Positions 1 to 10,645 are shown, counted from the first letter of the stretch. The stretch is DNA of 64,000 nucleotides from Gonocerus acuteangulatus (GCA_946811695.1 OX328131.1:14348289-14412288); one strand, 5' to 3'. Notes: generated by a model not told the origin, from the sequence alone. Program-made: numbers and translations.

Positions 1-235
1 AATATGAAGTTTATTTGTATTTATTACGTAGTGTAGTAGGTACCATGTGTAATCATAACTCTGGAAGTAAATTAATAATTGAACAGTTACTCATTACAAA
101 ATTAAAAGAAAACTATTCATGTTTTTATTTTATTTATGTAGGATATTTGAGCAAATTGTTCTGGAAACCAGTCTACACAACCCAAATTCTGAGGAATGTG
201 CTTAGTTATGCAGCTCCTGTGTGACGGACTTTTTT
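1..235 (+). repeat. Partial Helitron-like (TA)n-linked repeat (one end only)
   Basis: This stretch matches the last ~235 bases of the repeats at 38461-39566 and 50528-51803 and, inverted, 16130-17327. It shares the block around TACGTAGTGTAGTAGGTACC and the terminal GCAGCTCCTGTGTGACGGAC. The window begins inside the element, so the (TA)n core and the hairpin end are not visible. No coding potential is apparent. Confidence 0.75.
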
Positions 236-1370
236 ATATATTGCAACAAAACCCGGTGGGCTCTGGGCTCCCGTTTTTAAGGAGGTGGAAGATGATTGAG
301 GTATGCTGGTGGTGATAAACATAGTAAGCATTCTATCATTTAAAAATAGGCAAATTTCTATGAATAATATTCGAATTGCGATTATTCAGGATTTCATAGA
401 GCAGGGCAACACTGGCGGGAATCAGTGTTGCCAGTGCTTACGTTCCGCCCACAGCTTCAGTACTGCCTACCCAACAAATATCCCTAGCTCGCCTACGATG
501 TAAACAGACCCAAGTTAATATATAGCCCCCCTCCCCAGCTCAACAGTTTCCTGCGACTCCCCTCCGACCTTCGACCTCCCAGTCCTACCCCCAGATTTAT
601 GCGGGAGTATAAACAAAATAAGAGAATGGACTGTTTATACAAGAAGAACATCCCCGTATAAACACTCCAGCCACAAGGGAACATGGATTCCCTTGTCCGG
701 GACGGTAAGTGCCCCCTTTTAGCCTTATGTGTTTTTCTTATAAGTCTTCTCTTTCCTCTGGGACCATTTAGAAATTCAACCCTTGAGAGACGGAATATAT
801 TTGGGAGGAAAAATCTCTAGTTCATGAAACTCCATAAGCTTGAGATAGATTTTGCAAAAATGACGAAATATGTGTAGGGCACATCTGGTAAGTTTTTCAG
901 GAATATCTTCAAAACAACGCTTAAAACAATAATTGATTTTTGAAAAAATCGAAAAACTCCCGACCATTTTTTTTTTTTTAAATCCGAAAGTATTCTCGCT
1001 AGAGATTTTGTCAAGGCGTCAAAAGATTTGTTATAAAATGTTCTATAATTTCCTGTAATGTTAAAAATTATTCACTGCTTTGCGAAACAACAATGCAGCT
1101 TAAAATGCTTTTAGAACCTAAATATTCCAGGAGATCAATGATGATAATAAAGTAAATCAACCTACCAATTTCTTTTAAATCGGTTTGATAGTTTTGCTTG
1201 GTAAATTTTGCAATTGAGGTAAAAGAGAAAAAAAATTAATATTCTCCAAATTGTTGTAAAGTCAAAAAGGCATGCTTGGATTTTAAATTTAACATGTAAA
1301 ATAAGGCATTCAAGCTTTCAAAAATATTTTACAGATTGAAAATCAGTCAATTAGGACTGCTTCAGGATTT
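236..1370. other. Unassigned intergenic/intronic DNA
   Basis: No gene, RNA gene or clear repeat was recognised here. The short ORFs on both strands have no family features. A pyrimidine-rich patch lies at about 520-600 and a poly-T run near 966-979. Confidence 0.5.
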
Positions 1371-1373
1371 CTT

Positions 1374-1931
1374 TTGAAATTATTATTTGTATATTTTGGG
1401 GAGATGTTTTGTTTGTCTCTTTTTGGTGTTTCGTTCAGTGGAAAGTATTTTAGTGTCATCAAAGTTGAAAGTGTGTTTTTTAGTTATGGCGTGTTTTGCG
1501 AGGGCGGATTTGTGGATTTCTTTGTTTTTTATTGTCCGTTTGTGTTGTGTTATGCGGGAGTGAATATAATTTTTGGTTTCACCTATGACTGCGCCACCCA
1601 CTGTGTTTACCAAATACCCTGCCAAACCCCCTCCTGTAATGCAGTATACATAGGTGAAACCAAAAATTATATTCACTCCCGCATAACACAACACAAACGG
1701 ACAATAAAAAACAAAGAAATCCACAAATCCGCCCTCGCAAAACACGCCATAACTAAAAAACACACGTTCAACTTTGACGACACTAAAATACTTTCCACTG
1801 AACGAAACACCAAAAAGCGACAGATTTCCGAATGCGTCCACATTAACTTAAACCCCAATAACATTAATTACAAAACCGACAAACAAAACATCTCCCCTGC
1901 TTACTCCTCCGTCTTCCATAAATTGTCCTGA
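1374..1931 (+). pseudogene. Penelope-like element fragment: GIY-YIG endonuclease end, as an inverted duplication
   Basis: The right arm (about 1600-1930, +) encodes the C-terminal GIY-YIG nuclease of a Penelope-like retroelement: a VYQIPC start, the VYIGET motif that supplies the GIY-YIG core, then ITQHKR, HAITKKHTFNFDDTKIL and TERNTKKR, ending near FHKLS. The left arm (about 1383-1586) carries the same coding block inverted, so nearly the same protein reads on both strands. The arms meet through a spacer of about 60 bases near 1590-1650. The reverse-transcriptase domain is absent, so this is a 5'-truncated relic. Penelope elements are known to insert as partial inverted copies, which fits this arrangement. 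The family call is strong; the exact borders are not. Confidence 0.85.
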
Positions 1932-2575
1932 CCTCCTTTTTTATCTTTGTTCCCAGGCTCCAGACAATTTTTCTACTTGTGTGTCCCAAAGCTCTTAACA
2001 CCTTTTACAACCTCCTTTACAACCCAGCAATTGTACCTTTCATCTTCACCGATTTACCGCCTCCCCACCCTTTTTCATAACTATAAAGACCACCGGTGTA
2101 GTTGCTGTCGTTCATACTTCTAACCATGGTTACCTAAGTTGTCCTCGAGGTCTTCCTCCCTCCCCCCTAGGCATTCTCTAGTGGTATGTATCTATATATT
2201 AATTGTTATAAATTGTATTCACTTATAAAATAGATTTTGTTTTTCACTACATAAAAAATGTTCGTTGTTTTTACTGTTTAATTTTTTTTGTACTGTTTTT
2301 ACTAACACTTTCTACATGCTGTTTTCTTTCCAACTACCGTATTTTCATTGTTTTTTAAAAATAAGATTGGTTAAAATTTATTGTATTGATATATATACTC
2401 CGCTCATTTCTGCCTGTCTGTTACTTACTAGTTGTACATTTTCTTTACTTATAAGTTGTATATATTTTTTAGCTGAAGAAGGCTGCCATTGTTGCAGTCG
2501 AAACGTCCAAAATACAGATCTCTTTTTGAATGTCTGACGTTTTTCTCCTAGCCGAATCCCAACTATACCTGTCTT
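1932..2575 (+). mobile_element. Penelope-like 3' tail with hammerhead-like motif
   Basis: This is AT-rich non-coding sequence directly after the GIY-YIG stop. At 2473-2508 it contains CTGAAGA, then an arm GGCTGC, a short loop, the complementary arm GCAGTC, then GAAAC. CUGANGA...GAAA is the hammerhead ribozyme core, which Penelope-like elements are reported to carry in their terminal regions. Here an extra A separates the core from stem II, so activity is uncertain. The tail merges into unassigned DNA after about 2575. Confidence 0.55.
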
Positions 2576-3009
2576 CGTAATTTAAACGAAATTTGGTTGG
2601 TTGTTTTACAATATAATCGTCATTTTCCTCCTGGCATACGAAGGTTCTAAATGCATTTTAAGCTGCCAACAAAAAATTGTGTAAGAAATGCCTATTTTTA
2701 CTCTTCTTTAATACTTATTGTTGTTTTGAAAAGCAAATAAATTTTAAATTTCTAAAATGTCTTTAAATAAATCTTATTAAATAATAAGACATTTGAAGTC
2801 TTGGAAAAATCTCCCATTTTGCAATGAATTCTTTTGGAGTAATGAGCAAAAGAAGTGCAAATTGTAAGTATTTTTTTATAAAAAAAAAAAATGTTCGGGG
2901 AATTTTTTGACACATGCATACCTCATTATTCTCATTTGAGTTATTCCAAAAATAAACCTGCAAAACATAGCTTGGCAATTCTGAGTGAGAACTGCCCAGA
3001 CTCCGATCT
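2576..3009. other. Unassigned AT-rich DNA
   Basis: No gene or named repeat was recognised. The only low-complexity feature is an A-run near 2880-2890. Confidence 0.5.
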
Positions 3010-3695
3010 TCATGAAACTTCGTATACTTATTCATTTTAACCCAATTAAGAATAAAAACGTAAAAAAATCTGGCGGTAACGACTAGAACAGTATTTATTA
3101 TGCACTAAAGTTGACAGTTATACAGGTTAAAAGCTGGCGTAAACGATATATTTGTAAACACGCGCATGCGCAGGAATGTTAAATTGGAAGAGCCAGAATT
3201 GACCCAACTCCGATTTTCCTAAAACTTCGTATACTTATACATTTCAACCCAATTAAGAATAAAAACGTAAAAAAATCTGGCGGTAACGACTAGAACAGTA
3301 TTTATTAAGCACTAAAGTTGACAGTTATACAGGTTAAAAGCTGGCGTAAACGATATATTTGTAAACGCGCGCATGCGCAGGATTGTCAAATTGGAAGAGC
3401 CAGAATTGACCCAACTCCGATTTTCCTAAAACTTCGTATACTTATACATTTCAACCCAATTAAGAATAAAAACGTGAACAAATCTGGCGGTAACGACTAG
3501 AACAGTATTTATTAGGCACTAAAGTTGACAGTTATACAGGTTAAAAGCTGGCGTAAACGATATATTTGTAAACACGCGCATGCGCAGGAATGTCAAATTG
3601 GAAGAGCCAGAATTGACCCTACTCCGATTTTCCTAAAACTTTTTATACTTATACATTTCAACCCAATTAAGAATAAAAACTTAAAAAAATAATGT
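3010..3695. repeat. Tandem array, ~207-bp unit, ~3.3 copies
   Basis: The block ACTTCGTATACTTAT recurs at about 3017, 3224 and 3430, with a decayed copy at about 3637, giving a period of about 207 bases. Each unit contains GCACTAAAGTTGACAGTTAT and CGCGCATGCGCAGG. Related blocks occur in the Merlin-like repeats at 10894-13554, around 10383-10530 and at 61107-61720. The array therefore appears derived from part of that dispersed family. Confidence 0.85.
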
Positions 3696-3773
3696 GACAA
3701 ACGACTAATTTATTTTCACATTTTTCATTGTTATGATACAGCTCGTAATGTTATGATACAACTTGTTTGTTAA

Positions 3774-3785
3774 ACAGTCACCTTT
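3774..3785. repeat. Target-site duplication, 3' side of the I-like LINE
   Basis: ACAGTCACCTTT occurs here and again at 10371-10382, immediately flanking the LINE. A 12-bp exact duplication is typical of target-primed insertion. Confidence 0.85.
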
Positions 3786-3799
3786 TTTTTTTTTTTTTT

Positions 3800-4669
3800 A
3801 TTGTTTGGAAGGGTGTATTCAACCGCGGGAGGTCATGGGCACCCAACAGAGGAAGGAGTTTCTTAAATCAATGTAAATATACTCTTTAAAGTTGATTATA
3901 TGGAAAATGAAGAATTGAAATCAGGAAGGGAAAAATAATTTAAAAAAAAAATCTAAAAGCCTTCCACCCACATCGCGGAACGGACACCGTCCGAGCCCAG
4001 AACCACCGCGACACCGCTGCACTGCTCTCCTTGTAAAAATGCTTCATGAGGGGAAACTTAATCATGCAAGGCTCTACAGGGAGTTGTGCTCGCCCCCTCC
4101 CCCGGGAGAGCGTCCACAATCTCCAGAGCCCGGGACTGTGACAGTCCAGAGAGTACAGCGATGCCACGGCAGGACCGAACCCGGCGGAACCCAGGCCACA
4201 GATAGGGAGAGAAGCTACACCTCACCGAAGAGACATTGTAAATATTGCTGTTTCGCATTTACAAAACTAAATTATTTATGAAAGTTAGTATTTTTGCTGG
4301 AGTCAATTGAGTATTCTATATATAATTTTCTTTACTTGTTGTTTAGAAAAAATATAAGTAAATAAATAATTAGAAAATGAAAATAAATAAAGGTGAGGTG
4401 AGAAGAACGATCCGAAGTAGAGGAGCAGAGGACAGCCGAGGACCCAGCACTAGCTCTCTCTTGGAGTCTATGTTGAGACTCTTACAGGCATGAGTCGTGG
4501 GATGTGCTGGGTTTACACAGCATGGCTTCCTTAGTACCCACCACATCCCACCATGGCTGGGACCGCTCTGGTCTAGAGGCCGATGCAAAGCCCCCGGACG
4601 CCACCACACCCCCACCCCGAATCGCTCCTCATTCAAACTAATTTTATATTGAAATCCAAATTACTAAAG
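3800..4669 (-). other. 3' UTR of the I-like LINE
   Basis: This is non-coding sequence between the ORF2 stop and the poly(A) tail, about 870 nt. It includes a relatively GC-rich block at 3960-4210 and another at 4400-4640 that differ from the AT-rich surroundings. Short ORFs here (up to 88 codons) show no family features and are treated as chance. Confidence 0.7.
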
Positions 4670-7600
4670 CTATAAATTATCGAATAAACCAGTTGATTTT
4701 AAGAATTTTATCAATTTTGTTAAATTTGTTGAATCATTGCCTATAATTTCATCAATTGTTGTCCCTAATTGATTTAATTCTCTTTCCATGGCGTATGATT
4801 GGCAGTCTAGAAGAATATGCTTGACTGTTATGATTGTGCCACAAACTTCACACATCGGTGGATCTTCCCTTGACATTAGATATGAGTGAGTAACTTTAGT
4901 GTGGCCTATACGAAGACGGGTTATAACAATTTCCTCCCTTCTCGTCCGGCGCACCGACGACCTCCACGATTGGACACTAGATTTAAGTTGCCTCAATTTA
5001 TTATCAGTGATTGTAAACCATTTCTTTTCCCATGGTTCCCATGTCTTCCGTTTTACGGATAAGGCAAAATCATTGAATGTGATAGTTCGAACACGAGTCC
5101 CTTCTCTAATGGCTCTTTTCGCTAAACAATCAACTTCCTCGTTTTCCTTTATACCGGAGTGGCTGGGAATCCAGCAGAATGTGACTTCGCAGTTATATTT
5201 AATGAGGGACACAAGAGAAGTGAATATATCTACAATTACTGGGTGCTTAGAATAGGAATTTTGTAATGCTAGAAGAGCAGAAAGAGAGTCAGAAAAAACA
5301 GTTAATTTAGATTTTTGAGGGGTTACGGTATTGAGGGCTTTGGATATGGCAACTAATTCCGCGGTGAAGATGGATGCTTCAGGGGGTAAAGAGAACATTC
5401 CTGAACCACTGTCGGACAAAAATGCTGCACCAACACCATCATCGCTTTTAGAACCGTCGGTAAAAACTACAGAAGAGGAAGGCATTTCGCTACGAATCTT
5501 ATTATATTCATGTAAGAAGATTTGTTGAATCGTTTGCTTCTTAATGAACTTAGTTAAAGAAAGATTCATTGTAACAGGAGGCAGAGTCCAGGGTGCTTCA
5601 TTATAAGGTATTTCCGGTAGGATTGGAGGGTTTTCTAAGAGATTTAGGCTTTGAAGGAGATCCTGAATTCTGATAGTGAAAGGTTTTCTTCTATTTCTGT
5701 AGTTTTGTATATTATTGAGGTTCGAAAAACATTCATTAAGCGGGTGGGAAGGGTTGGCTTTTATAGATATATAATAATTAAGAGAAAGCTGGTTTCTACG
5801 TGTTTCAAGGGGATGTTCTCCAGATTCCGCGTAAAGACTCAGCACGGGGCTGGAACGGAAAGCTCCGGTAGCAATTCTAATGCCAGAATGGTGAATGGTG
5901 TCTATCATTTGTAGAGTTTTCGGAGAGGCAGAGCCATAGGCCATGCATCCATAGTCTAACTTGGATCTGATAAGGCTTCGATAGAGCATGAGCATACTCG
6001 TTCGATCGCCTCCCCAAGATGTATTTGCTAACATTTTAAGTATATTCATTGACTGCAAACATTTATCTTTTAGAGTTTTTAGATGTGAGCACCAATTTAG
6101 ATTGCGGTCAAAGATTAGGCCCAAAAATTCTGCATTTTGATTATTCTTAATCAAAATGTTATTTATGTAGAGTGAAGGTGGATCGTTGACTTTACGAGGG
6201 GTAAATAGGACGGATACAGTCTTTGGAGAGGAGATCTGAAACCCATGCTCATTGAACCATTCATTCATTACATTTAAAGCAGACTGTATTTTATTCTGAA
6301 GTTTTTCTGTGCTTCGATCAGATGAATATAAAACGAGATCATCTGCATAGAGCATACCTTCTACCGGAGGTTGTATAATCTGCAGGACACGATTGATGGC
6401 GACGGAGAAGAGAAGAGGACTCATGACGCTTCCCTGCGGTACACCGTTTGCTTGAATAAATTCTTCCGACATTACTGTTCCGTTCCGAATTTTATATGAT
6501 CGGTTTGTTAAAAAATTCTGGATAAATGTTAGAATATAACCTCGTATTCCGATTTCATTTAAACAGTCTAAGATATACCTTCTCCAAACGGTGTCAAACG
6601 CATTTTTAATGTCCACAAAAACAGCTAGTAGTTTTCTCTTTTTCCTAAAAGCCTCTCTAATTTCTACCTCGAGCTTTACCAAGTTGTCCCGCGTGCTTCT
6701 ACCTCGTCGAAAACCAGTCTGCCACTTAGCCTGCAAACCTTTACTTTCCAAATACCAGTGCAGGCGATTGACTATTACTTTTTCAAATAGTTTGCACAGG
6801 GAACTTGTCAATGAAATTACTCGGTAACTAGATGCATGGAAAGGGGGTTGGTTTTTTTTGGGGATCGGAATTGAAATTGATTTGGTCCAAAGCTCGGGAA
6901 TTATACCGGTCTGAAAAATTTTATTATAATATTTTAATATAATGGTTTTATTTTCCACTGTTAGATGTTTTATCATTCCGATGCAAATATTATCCGGACC
7001 GGGAGAGGTATCTTTGCGAGTTTTGAGGGCTTCTTCAAGTTCTATGAACGAAAAGGGGAGATTTAAAGGGTCAAGAGGATCTATGTGTATATATATTGGT
7101 TGGGATTCTTTTGCTTGCTTGATCTGAAGGAACTGTGGACTGTAATTTGAATCGGAGGAAATGGTTTCATAAAATTGGCCGAGATGGTTCGCTATTTGGA
7201 GAGGATCTGTTAGAATTTCGTTTGGAGTTTTAATAATATTAAAAGGATGTTTGCTACTTTTGTAACGGCCTATTATTTTTCTGACTGTATTCCAAATATC
7301 TGAGGGGGGTGTGTGTATATTAATATTAGAGACAAAATTCCTCCAGCAATCCCTCTTTTGTGTCCTAATTGTAAATCGCGCTTGTTTTCTGCTGTTAATG
7401 TACTCTTCTAAATGCATAGAACACGGATGTTTCTTAAATTTTTTAAGGCATTTTTTCCTTTTCTTAACAGCAGAAGCACAATCTTCGTTCCACCATGGAA
7501 CTAGGACTCTATTACTACGAGGTTTTGTTTTTGGAATTGCCATCTCAGCTGAGGATAATATTACGCTATTAATTTCGTTTGTCAAAATGTTTATACAGCG

Positions 7601-8350
7601 GCTATTTATGTTTACACAAGTAAGATCGGTATTTGTTTTATATTTATCCCAATCGGCTTCTTCCGTCTTCCAGCGAGGTAAACGTGACTGGAGAGGATTT
7701 CTTTCCAGAAAATTTATTAGAATCGGAAAATGGTCCGACCCATAAAGGTCGTCCATGGTGAACCAAGTGCATCTAGGGAGAAGGGAAGGGCTAACTAAAG
7801 AAAGGTCGATGGAAGATAGAGTTCCTGTGGAGCTGCAAAGATGGGTCGGCGAAGAATCATTCAAGACACCTAATTGAGAGGAGTTAAGAAAAGACTCAAC
7901 TATACGCCCTCTGGTATCTGTTGTATCTGAGAAGCAAACACCACTATGACTATTAAAGTCTCCAAGTAAGAAAAGAGGAGATGGAAGTTGAGCAACAAGA
8001 TTTACTAATTGGTTCTCATCAAAAGGTTGTCCTGGAGGTAAATAAATGGAGCATAATGTAAATGACTGGTGAGAGTATATTTTGACAGCAACAGCTTGCA
8101 AATCCGATACCAATGGAACCTCAGTGCAAGGAATATCATGACTGACAAGAACACTAACACCACCACTAGCAATAAGTCCATGACAATAATCTTTCCGGAA
8201 GTGACTATAACCATTAAGGGTGAAATTGCTAGTTTCCTTCAGATGCGTCTCCTGCAGACAGATTAAAGGGCAATATTTTTCCCTTAATATTGATAATAGA
8301 TCTGCTTTGTGAAAATGTAAACCATTAATGTTCCATTGCAGAATGGTCAT
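4670..8350 (-). CDS. LINE ORF2: endonuclease / reverse transcriptase / RNase H
   Basis: The 1,226-residue protein is uninterrupted. The N-terminal apurinic-type endonuclease (residues 1-225) has QWNING, LQETHL (E34), LGDFNSHS (D131) and SDHFPI (H207). The reverse transcriptase (about 440-720) has FVDIKNAFD, GVPQGSVMSPLL and the YADD active site at 668-671. RNase H (about 960-1080) shows TDGSK (D965), TAEL (E998), SDSLSAL (D1021) and a terminal EEVD (D1074). A CCHC-type motif, CEVC...H...C, lies at 1167-1183. All catalytic residues I can check are present. The protein nicks the target and reverse-transcribes the element RNA on it. The ATG overlaps the stop of a 104-codon ORF in the gap (ATGA). 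I-factor ORF2 is thought to be translated by reinitiation, so this overlap may matter. Confidence 0.95.
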   Translation of the reverse strand: MTILQWNINGLHFHKADLLSILREKYCPLICLQETHLKETSNFTLNGYSHFRKDYCHGLIASGGVSVLVSHDIPCTEVPLVSDLQAVAVKIYSHQSFTLCSIYLPPGQPFDENQLVNLVAQLPSPLFLLGDFNSHSGVCFSDTTDTRGRIVESFLNSSQLGVLNDSSPTHLCSSTGTLSSIDLSLVSPSLLPRCTWFTMDDLYGSDHFPILINFLERNPLQSRLPRWKTEEADWDKYKTNTDLTCVNINSRCINILTNEINSVILSSAEMAIPKTKPRSNRVLVPWWNEDCASAVKKRKKCLKKFKKHPCSMHLEEYINSRKQARFTIRTQKRDCWRNFVSNINIHTPPSDIWNTVRKIIGRYKSSKHPFNIIKTPNEILTDPLQIANHLGQFYETISSDSNYSPQFLQIKQAKESQPIYIHIDPLDPLNLPFSFIELEEALKTRKDTSPGPDNICIGMIKHLTVENKTIILKYYNKIFQTGIIPELWTKSISIPIPKKNQPPFHASSYRVISLTSSLCKLFEKVIVNRLHWYLESKGLQAKWQTGFRRGRSTRDNLVKLEVEIREAFRKKRKLLAVFVDIKNAFDTVWRRYILDCLNEIGIRGYILTFIQNFLTNRSYKIRNGTVMSEEFIQANGVPQGSVMSPLLFSVAINRVLQIIQPPVEGMLYADDLVLYSSDRSTEKLQNKIQSALNVMNEWFNEHGFQISSPKTVSVLFTPRKVNDPPSLYINNILIKNNQNAEFLGLIFDRNLNWCSHLKTLKDKCLQSMNILKMLANTSWGGDRTSMLMLYRSLIRSKLDYGCMAYGSASPKTLQMIDTIHHSGIRIATGAFRSSPVLSLYAESGEHPLETRRNQLSLNYYISIKANPSHPLNECFSNLNNIQNYRNRRKPFTIRIQDLLQSLNLLENPPILPEIPYNEAPWTLPPVTMNLSLTKFIKKQTIQQIFLHEYNKIRSEMPSSSVVFTDGSKSDDGVGAAFLSDSGSGMFSLPPEASIFTAELVAISKALNTVTPQKSKLTVFSDSLSALLALQNSYSKHPVIVDIFTSLVSLIKYNCEVTFCWIPSHSGIKENEEVDCLAKRAIREGTRVRTITFNDFALSVKRKTWEPWEKKWFTITDNKLRQLKSSVQSWRSSVRRTRREEIVITRLRIGHTKVTHSYLMSREDPPMCEVCGTIITVKHILLDCQSYAMERELNQLGTTIDEIIGNDSTNLTKLIKFLKSTGLFDNL

Positions 8351-8716
8351 GGTGTGTGCTTAGAATAAATTAATACAAGTTTAACATGTGGAAACAGTGG
8401 GAAAATATGAAGATCACAATTAAGATGTAGAATATTTAAACTAACAAAGTATTGGAGTTTGAAAAGTTGGTAGAACAAAATAATATTTAAACAAAAATCT
8501 TCATTTGTATATATAAGTAAATAATTATCGGAGGATATTTTTAAACTATTTGTGTTAATGAAATAAGATTTGAATGGTGATGAAATTTGATTTTCATTGA
8601 AAAATAGATTTTTATGAAAGAACAACAATGAAAAAAAAATACTGTGCATTTGTGTGTCCATATTAAGGGCAAGTGTACAAAATTTAATGAATAATTATAT
8701 AAAATACGGATCAAAT

Positions 8717-9976
8717 TCATTTTTTTGTTGTTTTGTTTTTGTATCTATTACGAATTTTGGGATTCAGATCCCCGTCATCCACAAGAGAGGATGTTGGAGA
8801 GCCACATGTCGAAGGAGTAGAATTCTGGGAAGGAGGTCTAGTCCTTTTATCTCCTATTTTTGGAAGGGGTAGTTGGCTTGATTGAGTAATATTCTGTTTA
8901 GGGTCGGGAATTATTGATATTTCCAATGTGTTTGATAATTTTTGGTTAGAAGGAATTTTAGATTTATTTTTATTTCCAGATTTATCTTTAACTAATTGGG
9001 GAGATTTATTACCTATTGATGATTCTAAATAATTAATTTTTTCAGCAAGAGATTGCACGAGACATGTCAGTTTTTCGAATTGTTCCAGGAGTACATTTTT
9101 AGTTGGTAATGCTGAGGCGACCTCCGAGTAACTATGAGAGGTACTAGGATGAACCTGTACTCTAGGCTGGAGGGATTTATCTGCTTGGAAATAGGATACT
9201 TTATGTTTTCTTCTGTATTCCTCTATCTGTTTTTCTTTTTTATATATCGGACATGAGGAGAACCAGGCAGGATGGGGACCCGTACAATGGAGGCACTTCG
9301 CCTCACATTCTCCCTCGTGCTTTGCTAACCCACATCGACCGCACAGGGAAACTGGTTCTCTGCACTGACGTTTTCCATGCCGATATCCATAACAATTAAA
9401 ACATATAAGAGGCCTATAATACGGAATGACTCGTACACTTAAAAAATCGAAAACTATTTTTTCAGGTAGATCGGACCGATTAAATGTAAGAATGATAGAT
9501 GGAGTTGGAATTTTTGAACCGTTTATCGTTTTAAATATTCTCTTAACTTCGACTACATTTTGTTTGGCTAATTCTTCCTTAAGCTCATCCTCTGTACAAT
9601 GAAGAAATTCATCGCAGGTAATGACTCCTTTGGAAAAATTTAGCGATCGATGTAATGAAAATTGAATATCATAATTTTCATAGGATTTAATTTTTCCCAG
9701 ATTAATGAAATCTTTTTCGTTTGAAATTTCCAAAATTATTATACCTGATTTCAAAAATTTAACATTTATTTGAGGGCCAAAACTTTTAATGAATCTACAA
9801 ATTTTAAAAGGACTGAAATCGCGAAAGGTTTTCTTTTCTCTATTAGGGGCTAAGGTCATAACAAGAAATTTTTTTGTCCACCGACCGGGTGGTAACTCAA
9901 ATTTAAAGCTATTTATTGAAGAAACCCCGGGATCTGGGGGCTTAGGTTCTATAATTATATTATTTTCCATATCCAT
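8717..9976 (-). CDS. LINE ORF1: gag-like nucleic-acid-binding protein
   Basis: The 419-residue protein has an N-terminal RRM-like/gag region (about 25-190) and then three zinc knuckles in a row: CX2CX4HX4C at 192-205, CX2CX4HX3C at 212-224, and CX2CX3HX6C at 228-242. This triple arrangement is characteristic of I and Jockey group ORF1 proteins, which bind element RNA and form the ribonucleoprotein. The tail (about 265-419) is polar, with Ser/Pro/Lys-rich stretches, and ends in a basic run. The frame is intact. It lies 366 nt upstream of ORF2 on the same strand. The start is the first ATG of the ORF; a second in-frame ATG follows two codons later (MDMEN), and either could be used. Confidence 0.92.
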   Translation of the reverse strand: MDMENNIIIEPKPPDPGVSSINSFKFELPPGRWTKKFLVMTLAPNREKKTFRDFSPFKICRFIKSFGPQINVKFLKSGIIILEISNEKDFINLGKIKSYENYDIQFSLHRSLNFSKGVITCDEFLHCTEDELKEELAKQNVVEVKRIFKTINGSKIPTPSIILTFNRSDLPEKIVFDFLSVRVIPYYRPLICFNCYGYRHGKRQCREPVSLCGRCGLAKHEGECEAKCLHCTGPHPAWFSSCPIYKKEKQIEEYRRKHKVSYFQADKSLQPRVQVHPSTSHSYSEVASALPTKNVLLEQFEKLTCLVQSLAEKINYLESSIGNKSPQLVKDKSGNKNKSKIPSNQKLSNTLEISIIPDPKQNITQSSQLPLPKIGDKRTRPPSQNSTPSTCGSPTSSLVDDGDLNPKIRNRYKNKTTKK

Positions 9977-10370
9977 GGAGTAAGATGTACTTTATATTAA
10001 CAAGACTAAAATAAATTAAATATAAATACAAGAAAAATGATGAAAATCAAAAAGAAAATGAATTGTTTATAATCTAAAGTCTACTCCCTGAGTGAAGAAG
10101 CTGAAGAAACAATTGAAGGCAGCCTCCTGTCCCAACAATGGAGCTGGCTCCTCCTCTAGCTTCAGGTTAGCAAACTTCAATATGAAATATCTTCCCTCAT
10201 AGGCTATTACTAGGTGAAAAAACTACATAAACTTGATCTGAACACTTAAATGAAACTATTCTTAATAAATATTAAAAGAAATTTAAAGAAAAAACCACTT
10301 AAAATTGAAAAAAAGGAGCACTGAAAATTAGTAAGCGTCACTAGCAACCAGGGCCAAACAGCTGACTGTG
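9977..10370 (-). promoter_or_regulatory. 5' leader / presumed internal promoter of the LINE
   Basis: This is about 394 nt between the 5' end of the element and the ORF1 start. On the minus strand it begins CACAGTCAGCTG, directly against the 12-bp duplication. Non-LTR elements of this group use internal promoters at their 5' end, so promoter function is inferred from position; no defined motif was identified. Confidence 0.55.
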
Positions 10371-10382
10371 ACAGTCACCTTT
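10371..10382. repeat. Target-site duplication, 5' side of the I-like LINE
   Basis: Second copy of ACAGTCACCTTT (the other is at 3774-3785). The interrupted sequence on both sides belongs to the same 207-bp/Merlin-related repeat class, so the LINE landed inside that repeat. Confidence 0.85.
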
Positions 10383-10645
10383 AGTGCTTAATAAATACAG
10401 TTCTACTCGATACCGCCAGCTTTTTTTGCGTTTTTATTCTTAATAAGTTTCATGAAGATCGGAGTCTGGGGAGTTCTCGCTCAGAATTACCTATAGCTTA
10501 CCCCCTTCAACTCAAAGCGGTTACGCCCTGGACTAAATTGAAATATCTAAACACTAATACTTCTAATGATATATTATCATATGTTTACAAGATCATGTTT
10601 CTCGTAGTTCATGGTTAGGTGAGATACTGGATACGGATACTCCCC

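Larger units (their letters stand above)
3786..10370 (-). mobile_element. Full-length I-type non-LTR retrotransposon (LINE)
   Basis: This 6.6-kb element reads on the minus strand. It runs from the 5' end at 10370, through a leader of about 390 nt, ORF1 (gag-like), a 366-nt gap, ORF2 (endonuclease, RT, RNase H) and a long 3' UTR to a poly(A) tail (poly-T on +, 3786-3799). An exact 12-bp duplication flanks it and both ORFs are open. It is therefore complete and, by sequence alone, recently inserted and potentially autonomous. An RNase H domain plus a three-knuckle ORF1 places it in the I group (I/Nimb/Loa-like) rather than Jockey proper; the exact clade needs a tree. Confidence 0.93.

Noticed and set aside
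4370..4636. 88-codon frame in the LINE 3' UTR
   Set aside because: No zinc knuckle or other LINE feature; lies downstream of the ORF2 stop with no start context.
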